Shown: in pieces, positions 22,683-33,730 of the stretch
Numbering within the stretch: the first letter of the stretch is position 1
How the letters are laid out: each line of letters begins with the position of its first letter
NCBI GenBank assembly: GCA_028583685.1
Contig: JAMXIF010001253.1
Location: forward strand, 34,695,436-34,759,435
Source: Petaurus breviceps papuanus
Lineage: Eukaryota > Chordata > Mammalia > Diprotodontia > Petauridae
Length of the DNA stretch: 64,000 nucleotides
Direction of reading: 5' to 3'
The notes under the pieces: generated by a model
Databases searched by the model: none
Seen by the model: the letters and a program-made list of their open reading frames with translations, nothing else
What the model was told of the DNA's origin: nothing
Program-made: the position numbers and the translations under genes

Positions 22683-23401
22683 TTACTTGACTTATGGGCT
22701 TTTTTCCACAGTAGGACTCTGCCACCAGACAGGGGAGCGTTCATCCCAAACTCTGGGGTTTTCTCAGCTGCCAGAGGTATTAGATGGGTTCCCTCTCTGA
22801 GGTCTCCACATGCTCTGGCAAGCTGGACACCCCCCCCCCCAGAACCTCCACCCTAGACTGCAATCCAGATCCAAGCAGTTTAAAGCAAGAGCGATTACCC
22901 CTCAGACTGGTGCTTGGTCCCCCTACACTCTGCAGGCCAAGAGCTGAAGCCCCCAAGTGGCACTGGCTGGCTTTGCTGGCATCTGGGCTTTTCCCCCTGG
23001 GGGCAAAAGCCACAGCCTTCCACTTACTGGTCCCAAAATCCAGACTGTACTGACCTCTCACTTTGTCCTTTGTGTCTATGTGTTGATAAATCTGCAAATG
23101 GCCACAGCTGCTGCTGATCTGGAGTCCCTCTGGCCAGCGGCTGGTCAGGACCGGCCTGGGGCTAAAGCCTTGGCATGGGGCTGGGCTGGGCTCCCAGAGT
23201 GCTGTGCTGGATTCCTGCAAGCCTGCCATGCTGTCCTCAGCGGGGGGTTAGCTTCTCTGTGTCATTTTGTGGGTTCTGCAGCTCCAAAGTTTGTTTAGAG
23301 TTCCTTTTTTACATGGATTGGGGAGGGTGGAAGCCTGAGCTGCAGGGAGGTCGTGCTTCTACTCTGCCACCTTGTCTCCGCCCCCCTCTAGTTTGAATTC
23401 T

Positions 23402-24780
23402 TAAGAAAAAATCATTAAGGTCTTTGCTTATACTTTCTTAGGGCTGTTCATGCCTTGACCACGGGTGAGAGGTGATTTTGTCTCTTGCAGGAGAAATTGC
23501 TCTTTATGCTATTCCATTTTCTGGGTGATTTGACCCAAGTATTTGTATGGAATCTGACTAGTTTGAGTTTTTTTTTCTTGTTTTTTTTTTTTTTTTACTT
23601 TGAGGTTCACATCTAGGGAAATAACATAGAAATGTAGGAACCTAGCTTTCCCACTTTCTCCTGCCTCCACTTCTCACTTTTCAGACTTTTATACCCTCAC
23701 TATCAACCTTCCCACAATGGAGATATATCTATATCCTCACCAGCATCCTTTCTCCCAAGCAGGTGCATATATGTTGGATGTATGTGGGTTTTTATGTGTG
23801 TACATCCCCCCCTCATAAACACAAATACATATAAGATATATGAAAACAATCCTGGGATAAGAACTCCTATACTAGAGGCTAAATGGACAATTTGGTTGCA
23901 TGGAGAGTACATAATATAGATGAATACAAGTTATGAAGACACATCTATCTACATGAGGGGAAGGAAGCTTCTGATTTCATATTAAAATAGCAGAGGTTTT
24001 GTTCAGAAGGAAAGAGTAAAATTTGGAATTCCTATAGAGAAAAAAGATGAAGATGAGGTATATCCCAAGTTCTAGAGAACTAACATAGGTACTCTTATGC
24101 ATTTATTTTATACATTTAAAAACATTCTCAGAAAGGTCTTGGAGATTTTAAGCAGATTACCAAGAGTCAAAGGAAAAAAAAATCTTAAGAATCCTTGCTC
24201 TAGAAGCCCTCAAGAACCTTGATTTCAAGTTGCTATATGTTGGGAAAATATGCAAGTCAAGAAGTGAGTTTCCTGAGGTTGTCCTTTAATATTCTATATC
24301 CTGCCATATCAGTTTTTCAGTGGCATATTCAAAGTGACTGCTCTCCTTACATTCATAATCAAAGAGTTAACAAATGGGTTTCTCTGTTGTAGGAGTCTTG
24401 GATTTTTGTCTTATGTAAATATGTGAGCATTGAAACTACTCTTTTTCTTAAATTATAGCTACTTTTTCATTGTTTTCTTTTATATTTTCAATTTAAAGTT
24501 TCTTTTTTTCCTGACATTTTGCAAGAATCCAGGTACATTGTTACTTACCTTATATACTTGGTCAATAGGCATTTAATCTTACTTTGTAAGCAAAAATCTC
24601 CAAAACAAATATTATTTACAGAAATTATCATTAACAGTATTTAAATCATTCCCATTTTCCATTTTTCCAAAGTGTAAAAAACAAACATATAATAATGATT
24701 TTAATACAGAGGCTTTGTCAAATCCTTCATCTTCATGAAATTAAAACATCAGAATTTAGGTAGTGTAATTTTCAATGTGA
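23402..24780. other. No feature recognised
   Basis: AT-rich, with T runs near 23,568-23,597. No frame, repeat family or exon pattern that I can support. Confidence 0.5.
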
Positions 24781-24784
24781 ATCT

Positions 24785-25135
24785 TCTTAATCCTTGAGAA
24801 GGCAAGCAATTTTATTTTGATTATATATGTGAGGTCATGTAAAACACATTCTCATTTTAGCCATATCACAAGCCCCCCTACCCCCCACAGAAATTAAGTT
24901 TCAAAAAAGTGTGCTTCAGTCTGCATTCAGAGTTCATAAGCTGTCTCTGGAGATAGATAACATCTTTCATTGTGGGTCTTTTGGAATTTTGTTGGATCAT
25001 TGTCTTAATCTGAGCAACTAAGTTTTTGCTAATAATAATTGTTATAGAATTGTTGTTACTATGGACAATCTTACCCTGGCTCTGCTCACTTAATTTTGCA
25101 TGAGTACATATAAGACTTCCAAAGTTTTATGAAAT
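24785..25135 (-). mobile_element. L1 3' UTR/ORF2 end fragment, inverted relative to neighbour
   Basis: Plus-strand text 'gagaaggcaagcaattttat', 'gtgcttcagtctgcattcag' and 'ctggctctgctcacttaatt' is the reverse of the L1 3' UTR line. The orientation flips at about 25,136. Confidence 0.75.
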
Positions 25136-25900
25136 AAATTTTGATATATGATTGTAATGAAAGACTATTGTGCTATTGGAAATTATGATCAGGATGCTTT
25201 CAGAAAAAAAATAATTGTAAAGACTTACATGAACTGATTAACAATGAAATGAGGAGAACCATGAGAATACTGTACACTATAATGGCAATATTGTACAAAG
25301 ATCAACCATCAATGACTTGGTTGTTTGATTGTTGTCCTTTTTATTAGAAGAGGAACAAAACAACATCACTGTGTCAGGGTTAATATACAGTGTGTCCAAT
25401 TGGCTGATCATAGCTATATGAGCTTAGAAGACTCCATGAACAGATTAGGCAGAAATAGACTATATGAACCTTTGCAAAAGATATATCTTTAAATTTGCTC
25501 ATCTCATATTTCTTTTGAGCTACTGAATATGAATGACTTAGATACTCTCAGAAATACAATGATCCAAGAAAACTCTGAAAGATGTACAAAGAAAAATGTT
25601 ACTATTCCTCTTCCAAAGAAAAGAACTGATGGAATTTTAATGAAGATTGAAATTTAGTTCTTTTATTTTTTTAAATTGTTTTTGTTTTTAGTCTGCATTT
25701 TCTTTTACAACATGGTTAATATGGAAATATTTTGCATTACTACACATGTGTAATCTATACCACATTGTTTGCCTTTCCAAGCAAGTGCAAAGGGAAGGAG
25801 GTAAATAATATGAAACAACAACAAAAAAAACCTTAAAATAAGTGTTGTGAAGTTTTGTTTACATGTAATTGAATAAGACAAAATATATTTTTAAAAAGTA
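25136..25900 (+). mobile_element. L1 3' end, split by an RTE tail
   Basis: Plus-strand L1 3' region: 'gactattgtgctattggaaa', 'gacttacatgaactgattaa', then after the RTE insertion 'gatactctcagaaatacaat' and the 3' UTR to about 25,900. It meets the reversed piece at 24,785-25,135 back to back, with overlapping L1 positions. Confidence 0.78.
25319..25531 (-). mobile_element. RTE 3'-end fragment inserted in L1
   Basis: The reverse of the RTE 3' terminus: 'gattgttgtcctttttatta' at one end and 'catatttcttttgagctact' at the other match 8,320-8,520 read backwards. AATGACTT at 25,311-25,318 and 25,532-25,539 is the TSD. Confidence 0.8.
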
Positions 25901-26556
25901 TTGATATTAAATAAAAATGCAAAACAAGAAAAAAAGAATATTTCCATGTACACCACAACCAAAAGAAAGGATTCAATATAAATCCTACATTTCCATTTCA
26001 GACAGTTTACTTTAAAAAATAGTATATAATAAATACTGCACATTGTTTACACAGCTACCCAGATTTTCTGTGATTCCTTCTAAGTTTTCTTTGTTTTTAT
26101 GCTGTGCATTTTTTCTCTCTTCCTCCTCACCATGCCTAGAGAAGGCTACAATTAAACTTGTAAATTTACATACATACATAAGATCATAATATATATATAT
26201 TTTTTTTTCTATTGGCCAGCTATTTTTCTCAATATGTATAGCATCTTCCTTCATAGGTCCAATCTTTCTAAGCTATTTTTTTTCTTCTAAAGCTAACCAG
26301 TTCATCATTTCTTATAACACAGCATTATTCCATCATAATTATCTATGACAACTTACTTAGTCATTCCCCAATTGAAAAACTTTTATTATTTTAACCAATC
26401 AGGTGTAAAAAGTTATGTCAAAGTTGTTTTAATTTGCATTTCTCCAATCAATAATTGTTCAGGACTTTTTTATATGACCATATGTAGTCTTTTATTTCTT
26501 TATTGAAAAACTACCTGTTCATATCCATTGACAAAACAAAGAATTTAAAAAGTTGC

Positions 26557-27246
26557 TGTAGTCATAATTAGCTATTTTACTTCCCATAATCCTGTAATGT
26601 TAGTAGAATATAATTTCTTCCTTACCTATTTTCCTTCCCATAATCCTGTAATGTTAGTAGAATATGAGATCTTCCCTACTCTAGCCTATGTGCCCAGCTA
26701 TCATACATCTTGAATCATATATAGCCCATTGGGGGAGGAACTTGCTAATAGGGAAGATTGCTTAGGGGAGGCTTGCTTATAGGAAGGCTTTCACACCTTA
26801 TGGTATTAACCTAATTGGGCACTGAGTAACAAAGGGTCATGATGCTCTCTGGCTCTGAGAAGTGTATATATGTTTGATGTTTTGCTTTGGGGGGTAAACT
26901 TATGAGAAGCATTGTTTGATTTCCTCGTTGAGACTCTGAGTATTCATATATTTATATCCCCCAACTAATCAGATGTTATCTGTGTTCCCTTGATCCAGTG
27001 ATGTATGTAAAATGTATAGCAATATTGCTTAATTAAGATAGTTGGACCCCTCTCTGTTGTTCTTTATGCTCATTTCTCTGCTTGTATTTTCTCTGACATT
27101 CAGGGTGCTGATCTTTTCCCTGAACCAGTGAATGTGATTAAAAGTAGGATTATTAACCACTTTTTGACTAGTCTTTCCTAGAAAAGCAGATCAAAGAATC
27201 TGTGCTAGCAGGCCATCCTGGGCATCCTAGGGTGCTTGCTGCTACA
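26557..27246. mobile_element. Candidate solo LTR with TGTAG/CTACA ends
   Basis: A 690-bp block with no L1 likeness replaces about 200 bp of L1. It begins TGTAG and ends CTACA, and near one end holds an imperfect duplication of about 60 bp (around 26,578-26,685, 'ttcccataatcctgtaatgt' twice). I could not find a matching TSD, so the LTR call is tentative. It shares no clear sequence with LTRs A-D. Confidence 0.45.
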
Positions 27247-27631
27247 AATCCCCTCTATCCCCTTGTTTCCATTTAAACTCTTCTTTTTTTCCATAGATCT
27301 GAAAGGTACATTTTTTTACTGCTCATATAATTAACTGATATTCTTCCTTATGTCTAAATAAATGATCAATTTTGACCTCACATTGGATTGCAGTGTGAGA
27401 TGTTTGTTTATACCTAGTTTCTGCCAAACCACTTTCCAATTTTCCCAGAAATTTTTGTGCAGTAATCAGTTCTTATCCCCAAAGCCTAGATCTTTGGGTT
27501 TATCAAACACACTATTATAATGGTCATCCACTACAGCATAGTGTCTGCCTAATTTACTCCACTGATAACCCAATCCATTTCTTAGCCAGTATCAGATTAT
27601 TTTGATCATCACCACTCTTTAATATAGTTTG

Positions 27632-30307
27632 TTTATTCTTAACTTTTGGTTAGATTCAACTAGTTCTGAGAGGGGAAAGTTGAGATTCCCCAGTAGTATA
27701 ACTTTATTGTCTATTTCCTCCTGTAACTCATTCAACTTCTCCAGAAATTTAGATGTCATATCATTCGGTATTGATTCCACTTTATTGTTTATGATATCTT
27801 TCAGCAAGATATAGTTTCCTTCCTTACCACTTTGACTTAATTTATTTTTTATTTTGCTTTGTCTGATATCCTGATTGCTCTCCTGGTTAGTGTTGTTTAT
27901 TTTTGCTTTAGCTGAAGCATAATATATTCTGCTCTCTCTATATTCCTTTATCCTATGTGTGTCTCTGTGCTTCAAGTGTGTTTCTTGTAAAAAAGATATT
28001 ATAGGATTCTTTTATAAATCAATTCTGCTATCTGCTTCCATTTTATGGATGAGCTCATTCCATTCCCATTTATAGTTATAACTAGCTGTTTATTTTCCTT
28101 CATGCTATTTTCCCCTTGTTACTCTCCTTTCTCTGTTTCCACTATCCTGTCCCTTCTCATAAGTGTTTTGCTACTTTTCACTGTCTCCCACAATCCATCC
28201 TTTCTCCTTTTAGTCCCCCATGTCCCCTTTTTACTTCTGTATAGGGTAAGACAGATTTAGGTATTCAACTGAGTATGTATATTATTCCCTCTTTAAGTCA
28301 ATTTTGATGAGAATATGGCTTAAAATTTGCCCATCACCTCCTTCCATCTTCCCCTCCATTATAATAAATGGTCAGTGTTTCCTTTTATGTGAGACAATTT
28401 ATCCAAATTTGTCTCCCTTTTGTTTCTTCTTCCTATGTATTCTTCTTTCTCACCCCTTTATTTTGTTTTTGGAGTATCATCCCATCAGTGTGACCCTATC
28501 ACTATACCCTTTGCTTATGTGTATGCCTTCTAATTACCCTTATAGTAATAAAGTTCTTAAGAGTTACAAATATTATCTTACCATATGGAAAAATAAACAG
28601 CTTAACCTTATTGATTTACTTATGATTTTTGTTAGTTTCTTTTTTACCTTTTTATGTTTCTCTTGAGTGTCTTATTGGGAGATTTTTTTTTATTCATCTC
28701 TGGTCTTTAATTATTAATGCTTGAAAGTCCTCTATTTCATTGAATGTTCATTTCCCCTTTCCCCTCCCCCTGAAGGATTCTATTCAGTTTTGCTGGGTAG
28801 GTTATCCTTGTTTGTAATCCCTAATCATTTATCTTCTGGGATATCATATTCCAAGTCTTCTGGTTCTTTAAAGTGGAAGCTGTCAAATTTTGTGTAATCC
28901 TAACTATAGTTTCATGATATCTGAATTATTTCTTTTTGACTACTTGCAGTAATTTCTCCTAGATTTGTGAGCTGTGGTGTTTGATTATGATGTATCTGAG
29001 AGTTTTTTATGTTGGGATTTCTTTCAGGTAGTGATTGGGGATATTTTTCCATTTTTCTTTTGTCCTCTGTTTCTAAGATATCAAAGAAGCTTTCCTTAAT
29101 ATCTTGAAATATGTCTAGGCTTTTAAAAAATTATTATCATGACTTTCAGGCATTCTAATAATTCTCAAATTAGCTCTCCTCAATCAATTTTCAAGGTCAA
29201 AATTTTTTTCCAAAGAGAAATCTCTAATTTTTGTCTACTTTTTATTTTGTTTTATCATATATTGATATCTCATGGAGTCATTAGCTTCCACTTGTCCAAT
29301 TCTAATTTTTAAGGAATTATTTCCTATAGTAAGCTTTTTAAATTTCCTTTTCCATTTGGCCAATTCTTTTGTTAAGGAGCTATTTTCTTTGGAGATTTTT
29401 TGTCCTTCTTGCTCCATGCTGTTGACTCTTATTACATGATTCTCTTGCATTACTCTCGTTTCCTTTCCCTATTTTTTCTTCTACTTCTCTAATTTGCTTT
29501 TTAACATCTTTTTTAAAGCTCTTCCAGGATTTCTTTTTTTGTCTTGAGACCAAACTACATTTTTCTTTGAGATTTCACATGCAGCCTGTTTGACATTATT
29601 GTCATCTTCTCAGTTTGTGCCTTGATCCTTCCTGTCACCATACTTTTCTATAGTCAATTTTTATTTTTTCATTTTTTTCTACCTGTTTTGTGACAGTGTT
29701 TTTATGTGAGATTTGGGCTCTGGTCCTGCACTATCTTTAGCTTCTTGTGCTGAAGCTTAGCGTCTTGCTTCTGACTTCAGGACCTACCTCCTGGCCTCAG
29801 AGCCTAGCTCCTGACCTGCACCAGTTGTGGGACCTTGCTGTTATGTTGCTATGGAAACAGGGTTTCTCTGTTGTCTGAGCCTGGATGAGGGATGTTATTG
29901 TTGGTCTACCCCCACAGCCATAGTCTTCCTGCTGACTAGCCCTGGAGGTCTGCAAAGGTGTTGAAAACTCACTGGTAGCCTGTGCTTGGGGATCAGGCCA
30001 CTGGCACAGGGTCTTGTGCTGCACTGACTGCTGGCTTAACTTGTGGACAGCTGGCTTGTAGCAAGCATTTTCTGGTGAATTTTCCCAGGTTTGGGGGCCT
30101 CCTGCAGGCCCAGTGCTGTGAAGCTCATTGCTGCTGTTCTCAGACCTTGTTCAACTGCCATACCAATGAGACAGAACCTTCCTTCTGTACTGGTAAGCTA
30201 GGTCCCTGCTCCAAAATTAATTATGAGTCAGTTTTTAAGTTATTTGGACAAGGATTTGGGAAGGTCCTGGAGGTTCCACTTTCCACAAGCTTGACTTCAG
30301 AAGTCTG
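27632..30307 (-). mobile_element. Younger L1, 3'-truncated, inserted in old L1
   Basis: The direct repeat TAATATAGTTTG (27,620-27,631 and 30,308-30,319) bounds a minus-strand unit: 5' UTR (about 30,307-29,690), ORF1 (coiled coil at 29,450-29,235 with 'NSLKIRIGQVEANDSMR', RRM/CTD down to about 28,700), intergenic spacer, and the first part of ORF2 ('RESRIYYASAKAKI' and 'FLEKLNELQEEIDNKVILLG', 27,975-27,635). It stops within the endonuclease at AATAAA, with no A tract before the target repeat. It looks like an insertion of a prematurely ended transcript whose tail is lost. Frames are broken. Confidence 0.75.
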
Positions 30308-31719
30308 TAATATAGTTTGAAATCTAGAACCATTGGGGTGCCTTTCTTAGTATTTTTAAAATTGATTCCCTTGATATTCTTGATCATTTGATCTTCCACA
30401 TGATTTTTTAAAATATTTTTTCTAACTCTTTAAAATAATTCTTAGGTAGCTTGATTGATATGGCACTAAACAAGTAAACTATGTAGAATTGTCATTTTTA
30501 ATATTTTAACTCAACCTGCCCATGAGCAATTAATATTTTCCCAGTTATTTAGGGCTGAATTTATTTTTGTGAAAAGCGTATTGTAATTCTGTTCATGTAA
30601 CCTCTTGATCTGTCTTGATGGGTAGACTGTCAAGCATTTTATATGGTCTGCAGTGACTTTAAATGTTGGAAGTATGAAGAAACACTGATGATTTATGTGG
30701 GTTTATTTTGCATCCTTCAACTTTGCTGATGTTGTTAATAATTTCAACTATATTTTCCCCCCAGACAATTCTTTAGGGTTCTTTAAGTATGCCATCATAT
30801 CATCTGCAAATAAATAATTTTATTTGCTTATTGTCTATTTTTATTCTTTCAATGTCTCATTGCTATGGCTAGCATTTCTAGTACAATATTTCTAGCATTT
30901 CTACTACAATATTGAATATAACGAAAGACATCTTTGCTTTACTCGCGATGTTATGGGGAAGAGTTCAATTTTATCATCATTGAAGATAATGTTTTCTCTT
31001 GGTTTTACATAGGATACTACTTCTCATTTTAGAAATGCTCCATTGATTCCTGTGTTTTCTAATGTTTTTTTTTAATAGGAATGGGTGTTATAATTTGTCA
31101 AAGGTGATTTTTTTGGGCATCTAATGAGATAATCATGCAATTTTTATTGGCATTGTTGTTTTTTTGATCAATATGGTCAATTATGTTGTTTTCCTAATAT
31201 TGAACCAGACCTTCTTTCTCAGTATAGAGAATCTTTATGATATATTACAGTAATATCCTTGTTAGTATTTTATTTATTAATTATGCTTTGATATATATTA
31301 AGGAAACTGGTATATAATTTTATTTCTCTGTTTTTGTTCTTCCTATTTTAGTCAAGTTATGGGTTCTGTAGCTCCAGAGTTTGCTCAGAGTCCTCTTTTG
31401 GATTGGGGAACGTGGAAGCTGGAGCCAGCCAGAAGTCCTGTTTCTACTCCACTGTCTTGACTCTGCCTGAGTAATCTCTCCTTTTTCTATTTTTCAGGTC
31501 AGTTATATTTCCAATGAGACATTTCACATTTTCTTCTATTTTTTTTTCATTTTGTCTTTTGTTTCTTGATGTCTCCATGAATCATTAGCTTTCACTTGAC
31601 CAATTTAAATATTTAAGAATTTATTTTCTTTAGTGAGCCTTACTATCTCATTTTACATTTGGGTATTCTGTCTTTCAAAGTATTATTTTCTTCCACTTTT
31701 TGGTTCCTCTTTTACCAAG

Positions 31720-32942
31720 TGTAAAGCCAAGCAATAGCAGCTTTCCAGAGGACTACTGCTATGAAAAGCTTCAAGATTCTACTTACATAGTATAGTGGAA
31801 TCTCTAGTCATTCAGTGATAAACTAAGACGAAATATTGACAGAAACTAAAGTACAGCATTTGCAATGTTATAGCATAACAAGTTATCACCAAAGTGGCCA
31901 CATAGTTTTCACCAACGTAGTCACCTAATTTTAAACAAAATATATCATTCAGTAAGTATTTAACTAAATCATCCTTAATGAGCAGGGACAAAGTACAAAT
32001 GTCAAAGTTTTCCACCCCTAGGTTACAGCAAATAATGATCTTCTCAGTAAGCATTAGGTACCCAAGAAGAGGTCTTTTCATCTTGAGTTGAGGCTGGCTC
32101 TCAGCTTATATGGTTCATCTTCTATGGTCCCAGCTCCTGTCTGAAGCTACTCCACTGTCAGTGGGGTTCAAAGGCAGGCAGCTCTCAGCTCCTTGTCCAG
32201 CTCCTTGTCCAGTTCCTTATCGAATTCCCATTCCATATTGAAGCTTACAGTGTCCAGCCCATATCAAGTTCTTCACAGTTCCTGTTTCTGGGAAGACAAA
32301 TATTAACAGAGGCAAAACAACATTCATTCATATTGTCGGCACCATCATCAATTCATTATCTGCCTGTGAAATCAACAGAGGAACACAAACAAGGTCCAAG
32401 AGGTTAACACACATCATCAACATAGAAATCAACACAGACACACAAACAAGGTCCAAATCATAAATAAAGTCCCAGGACCTCCAAAATCCTCCTCTAAGAC
32501 TTCTATAAACAGACAACCAGAAAATCCTTTTTCAGAGCTTCCAGTAAGGTACTAGGGCTTCTATACAAGGTATCACAAACAAATATCAACACAGACCAAT
32601 CAGACAATCATAGAATGTGGGGATACCACAAGTCTTCTCCTTCTCTACTCTGCCACCACAAAAATTCTCTTCTCAGCTCTGCCATCACAAGTTCTGTTCT
32701 CAGTTCTGCTCTCTCCAGCTTGGTTTCTCCCTATATGTGGTAATTAGCTCCTCCCCTTCCTGTTGAATCAGCAATAAGAGTTTACAGATTCTAGGTTGAC
32801 AAATTATGGGGTTCACAAGTTCTGCTTCTCAACAAAAACTTGATAGAGTAATGGACAATGCCCAAAAGAAATTTGAACTGAAACAAGGTGTCAACTAAAT
32901 AGCTGAAACAAGGCATTAAGTACCTCTTTGCTTGTCATTACA
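31720..32942 (-). mobile_element. Solo LTR 'D', diverged relative of LTRs A-C
   Basis: A 1,223-bp unit with TGTAA...TTACA ends and the 5-bp TSD CCAAG (31,715-31,719 and 32,943-32,947), inside L1 ORF1. On the minus strand it shares several blocks with LTR C: 'gaagctctgaaaaaggattt' against 'gaagccctgaagaaggattt', and 'caagatgaaaagacctcttc' against 'caagatgaagaaaagacctc', in the same order. It is more diverged and probably from an older branch. Solo relict. Confidence 0.82.
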
Positions 32943-33039
32943 CCAAGGTATAAATTATCCTTTCATATTCTGTTCCCTTCACTGTAATTTCTTTACCTAA
33001 TTATTCCTCTATCACTCTTATTTCATTCTGAAAAAAAAT

Positions 33040-33730
33040 CTCACATAAAAGAGGCAAGAGAAAGTTTTTACAATGGAGGGGAAAAAGGGAGTGGTGGGAG
33101 AGAATGAATGAACCTTAACTTTATCAGATTTGGTTTAAGGAAGGAATAACATATGCACTCAGTTGGGTATCTTATACTATAGGGAAGTAGGGAGGAAAGG
33201 GATAAGACAGGGGAATTATAGGAGGAAGTGAAAATTGCGATAGGGGGCAGTCAGAAGCCAATACTTTTGAAAAGGGACAGGGTCAAAGGAGAAAATAGAA
33301 TAAATGGAGAGGCAGGATAGGATGGAGGGAAATATAGTTAGTCTTTCACAACATGACTATTATTGAAATGTTTTGCATAACTACACATGTATAACCTATA
33401 TTGAATTGCTTGCCTTCTCAATTAGGGTAGGTGGGGAGAGAAGACAGTACAGAATTCAGAACTCAGTTTTAAAAACAATGTTAAGAATTGTTTTTACATG
33501 CAACTGGGAAATAAGATATACAGGCAATATGGTATAGAAATCTATATTGCCATACAAGAAAGTAAGAGAGAGGTAGGGTGGGGTGATGGAAGGGAGGGTA
33601 GGCTCCAGAGAAGGGGGTAATCATCTTGGGAAGGGAGAGGGGAGAGATGGGGAGAAAATTTAGAACTCAAAATATTGTGGAAATGAATGTTGAAAACTTA
33701 AAATAAATGAATTGGTAAAAAAAATAATCA
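33040..33730 (+). mobile_element. HAL1 3' UTR, 5'-truncated copy
   Basis: The text 'ctcacataaaagaggcaaga' to 'gtggaaatgaatgttgaaaa' plus an A-rich tail matches the 3' UTR of the HAL1 at 42.7-43.6 kb in the same order. GAAAAAAAAT at 33,030-33,039 and 33,731-33,740 is the likely TSD, though its low complexity weakens it. Confidence 0.8.

Larger units (their letters stand above)
19716..23386 (-). mobile_element. HAL1-type half-L1, full length
   Basis: The 15-bp TSD TCTAGTTTGAATTCT (19,701-19,715 and 23,387-23,401) bounds a unit that reads, on the minus strand, GC-rich 5' UTR (23,386 to about 22,683), one ORF1 (22,682-21,618) and a 3' UTR ending in an AT-rich tail. There is no endonuclease or RT. 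After subtracting the retrocopy at 20,234-21,045 and one target repeat, the length is about 2.84 kb, almost the same as the second copy at 40.6 kb. The family depends on L1 for movement. ORF1 has about two frame changes, so this copy is dead. Confidence 0.9.
25925..31470 (-). mobile_element. Old L1 (ORF2 and 3' region), host of several insertions
   Basis: Minus-strand ORF2 segments in order: C-terminal/3' at 25,925-26,550, middle at 27,250-27,631, and RT at 30,308-31,350. They join once the younger L1 (27,632-30,307) and the LTR-like unit (26,557-27,246) are removed. A 5' UTR-like piece at 31,357-31,470 sits where the endonuclease should be, so the copy seems to carry a large internal deletion or a join to another element. 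No long frames. Confidence 0.7.

Noticed and set aside
22780-23396. Several GC-rich frames on both strands (up to 149 codons), possible CpG-rich first exon
   Set aside because: This is the HAL1 5' UTR: it ends exactly at the TSD and recurs at 40.6-41.3 kb.
28045-28666. Plus-strand hydrophobic frames (71 and 120 codons)
   Set aside because: They are antisense to the pyrimidine-rich L1 ORF1-ORF2 spacer; similar chance frames occur at the same L1 position near 56.8-57.2 kb.
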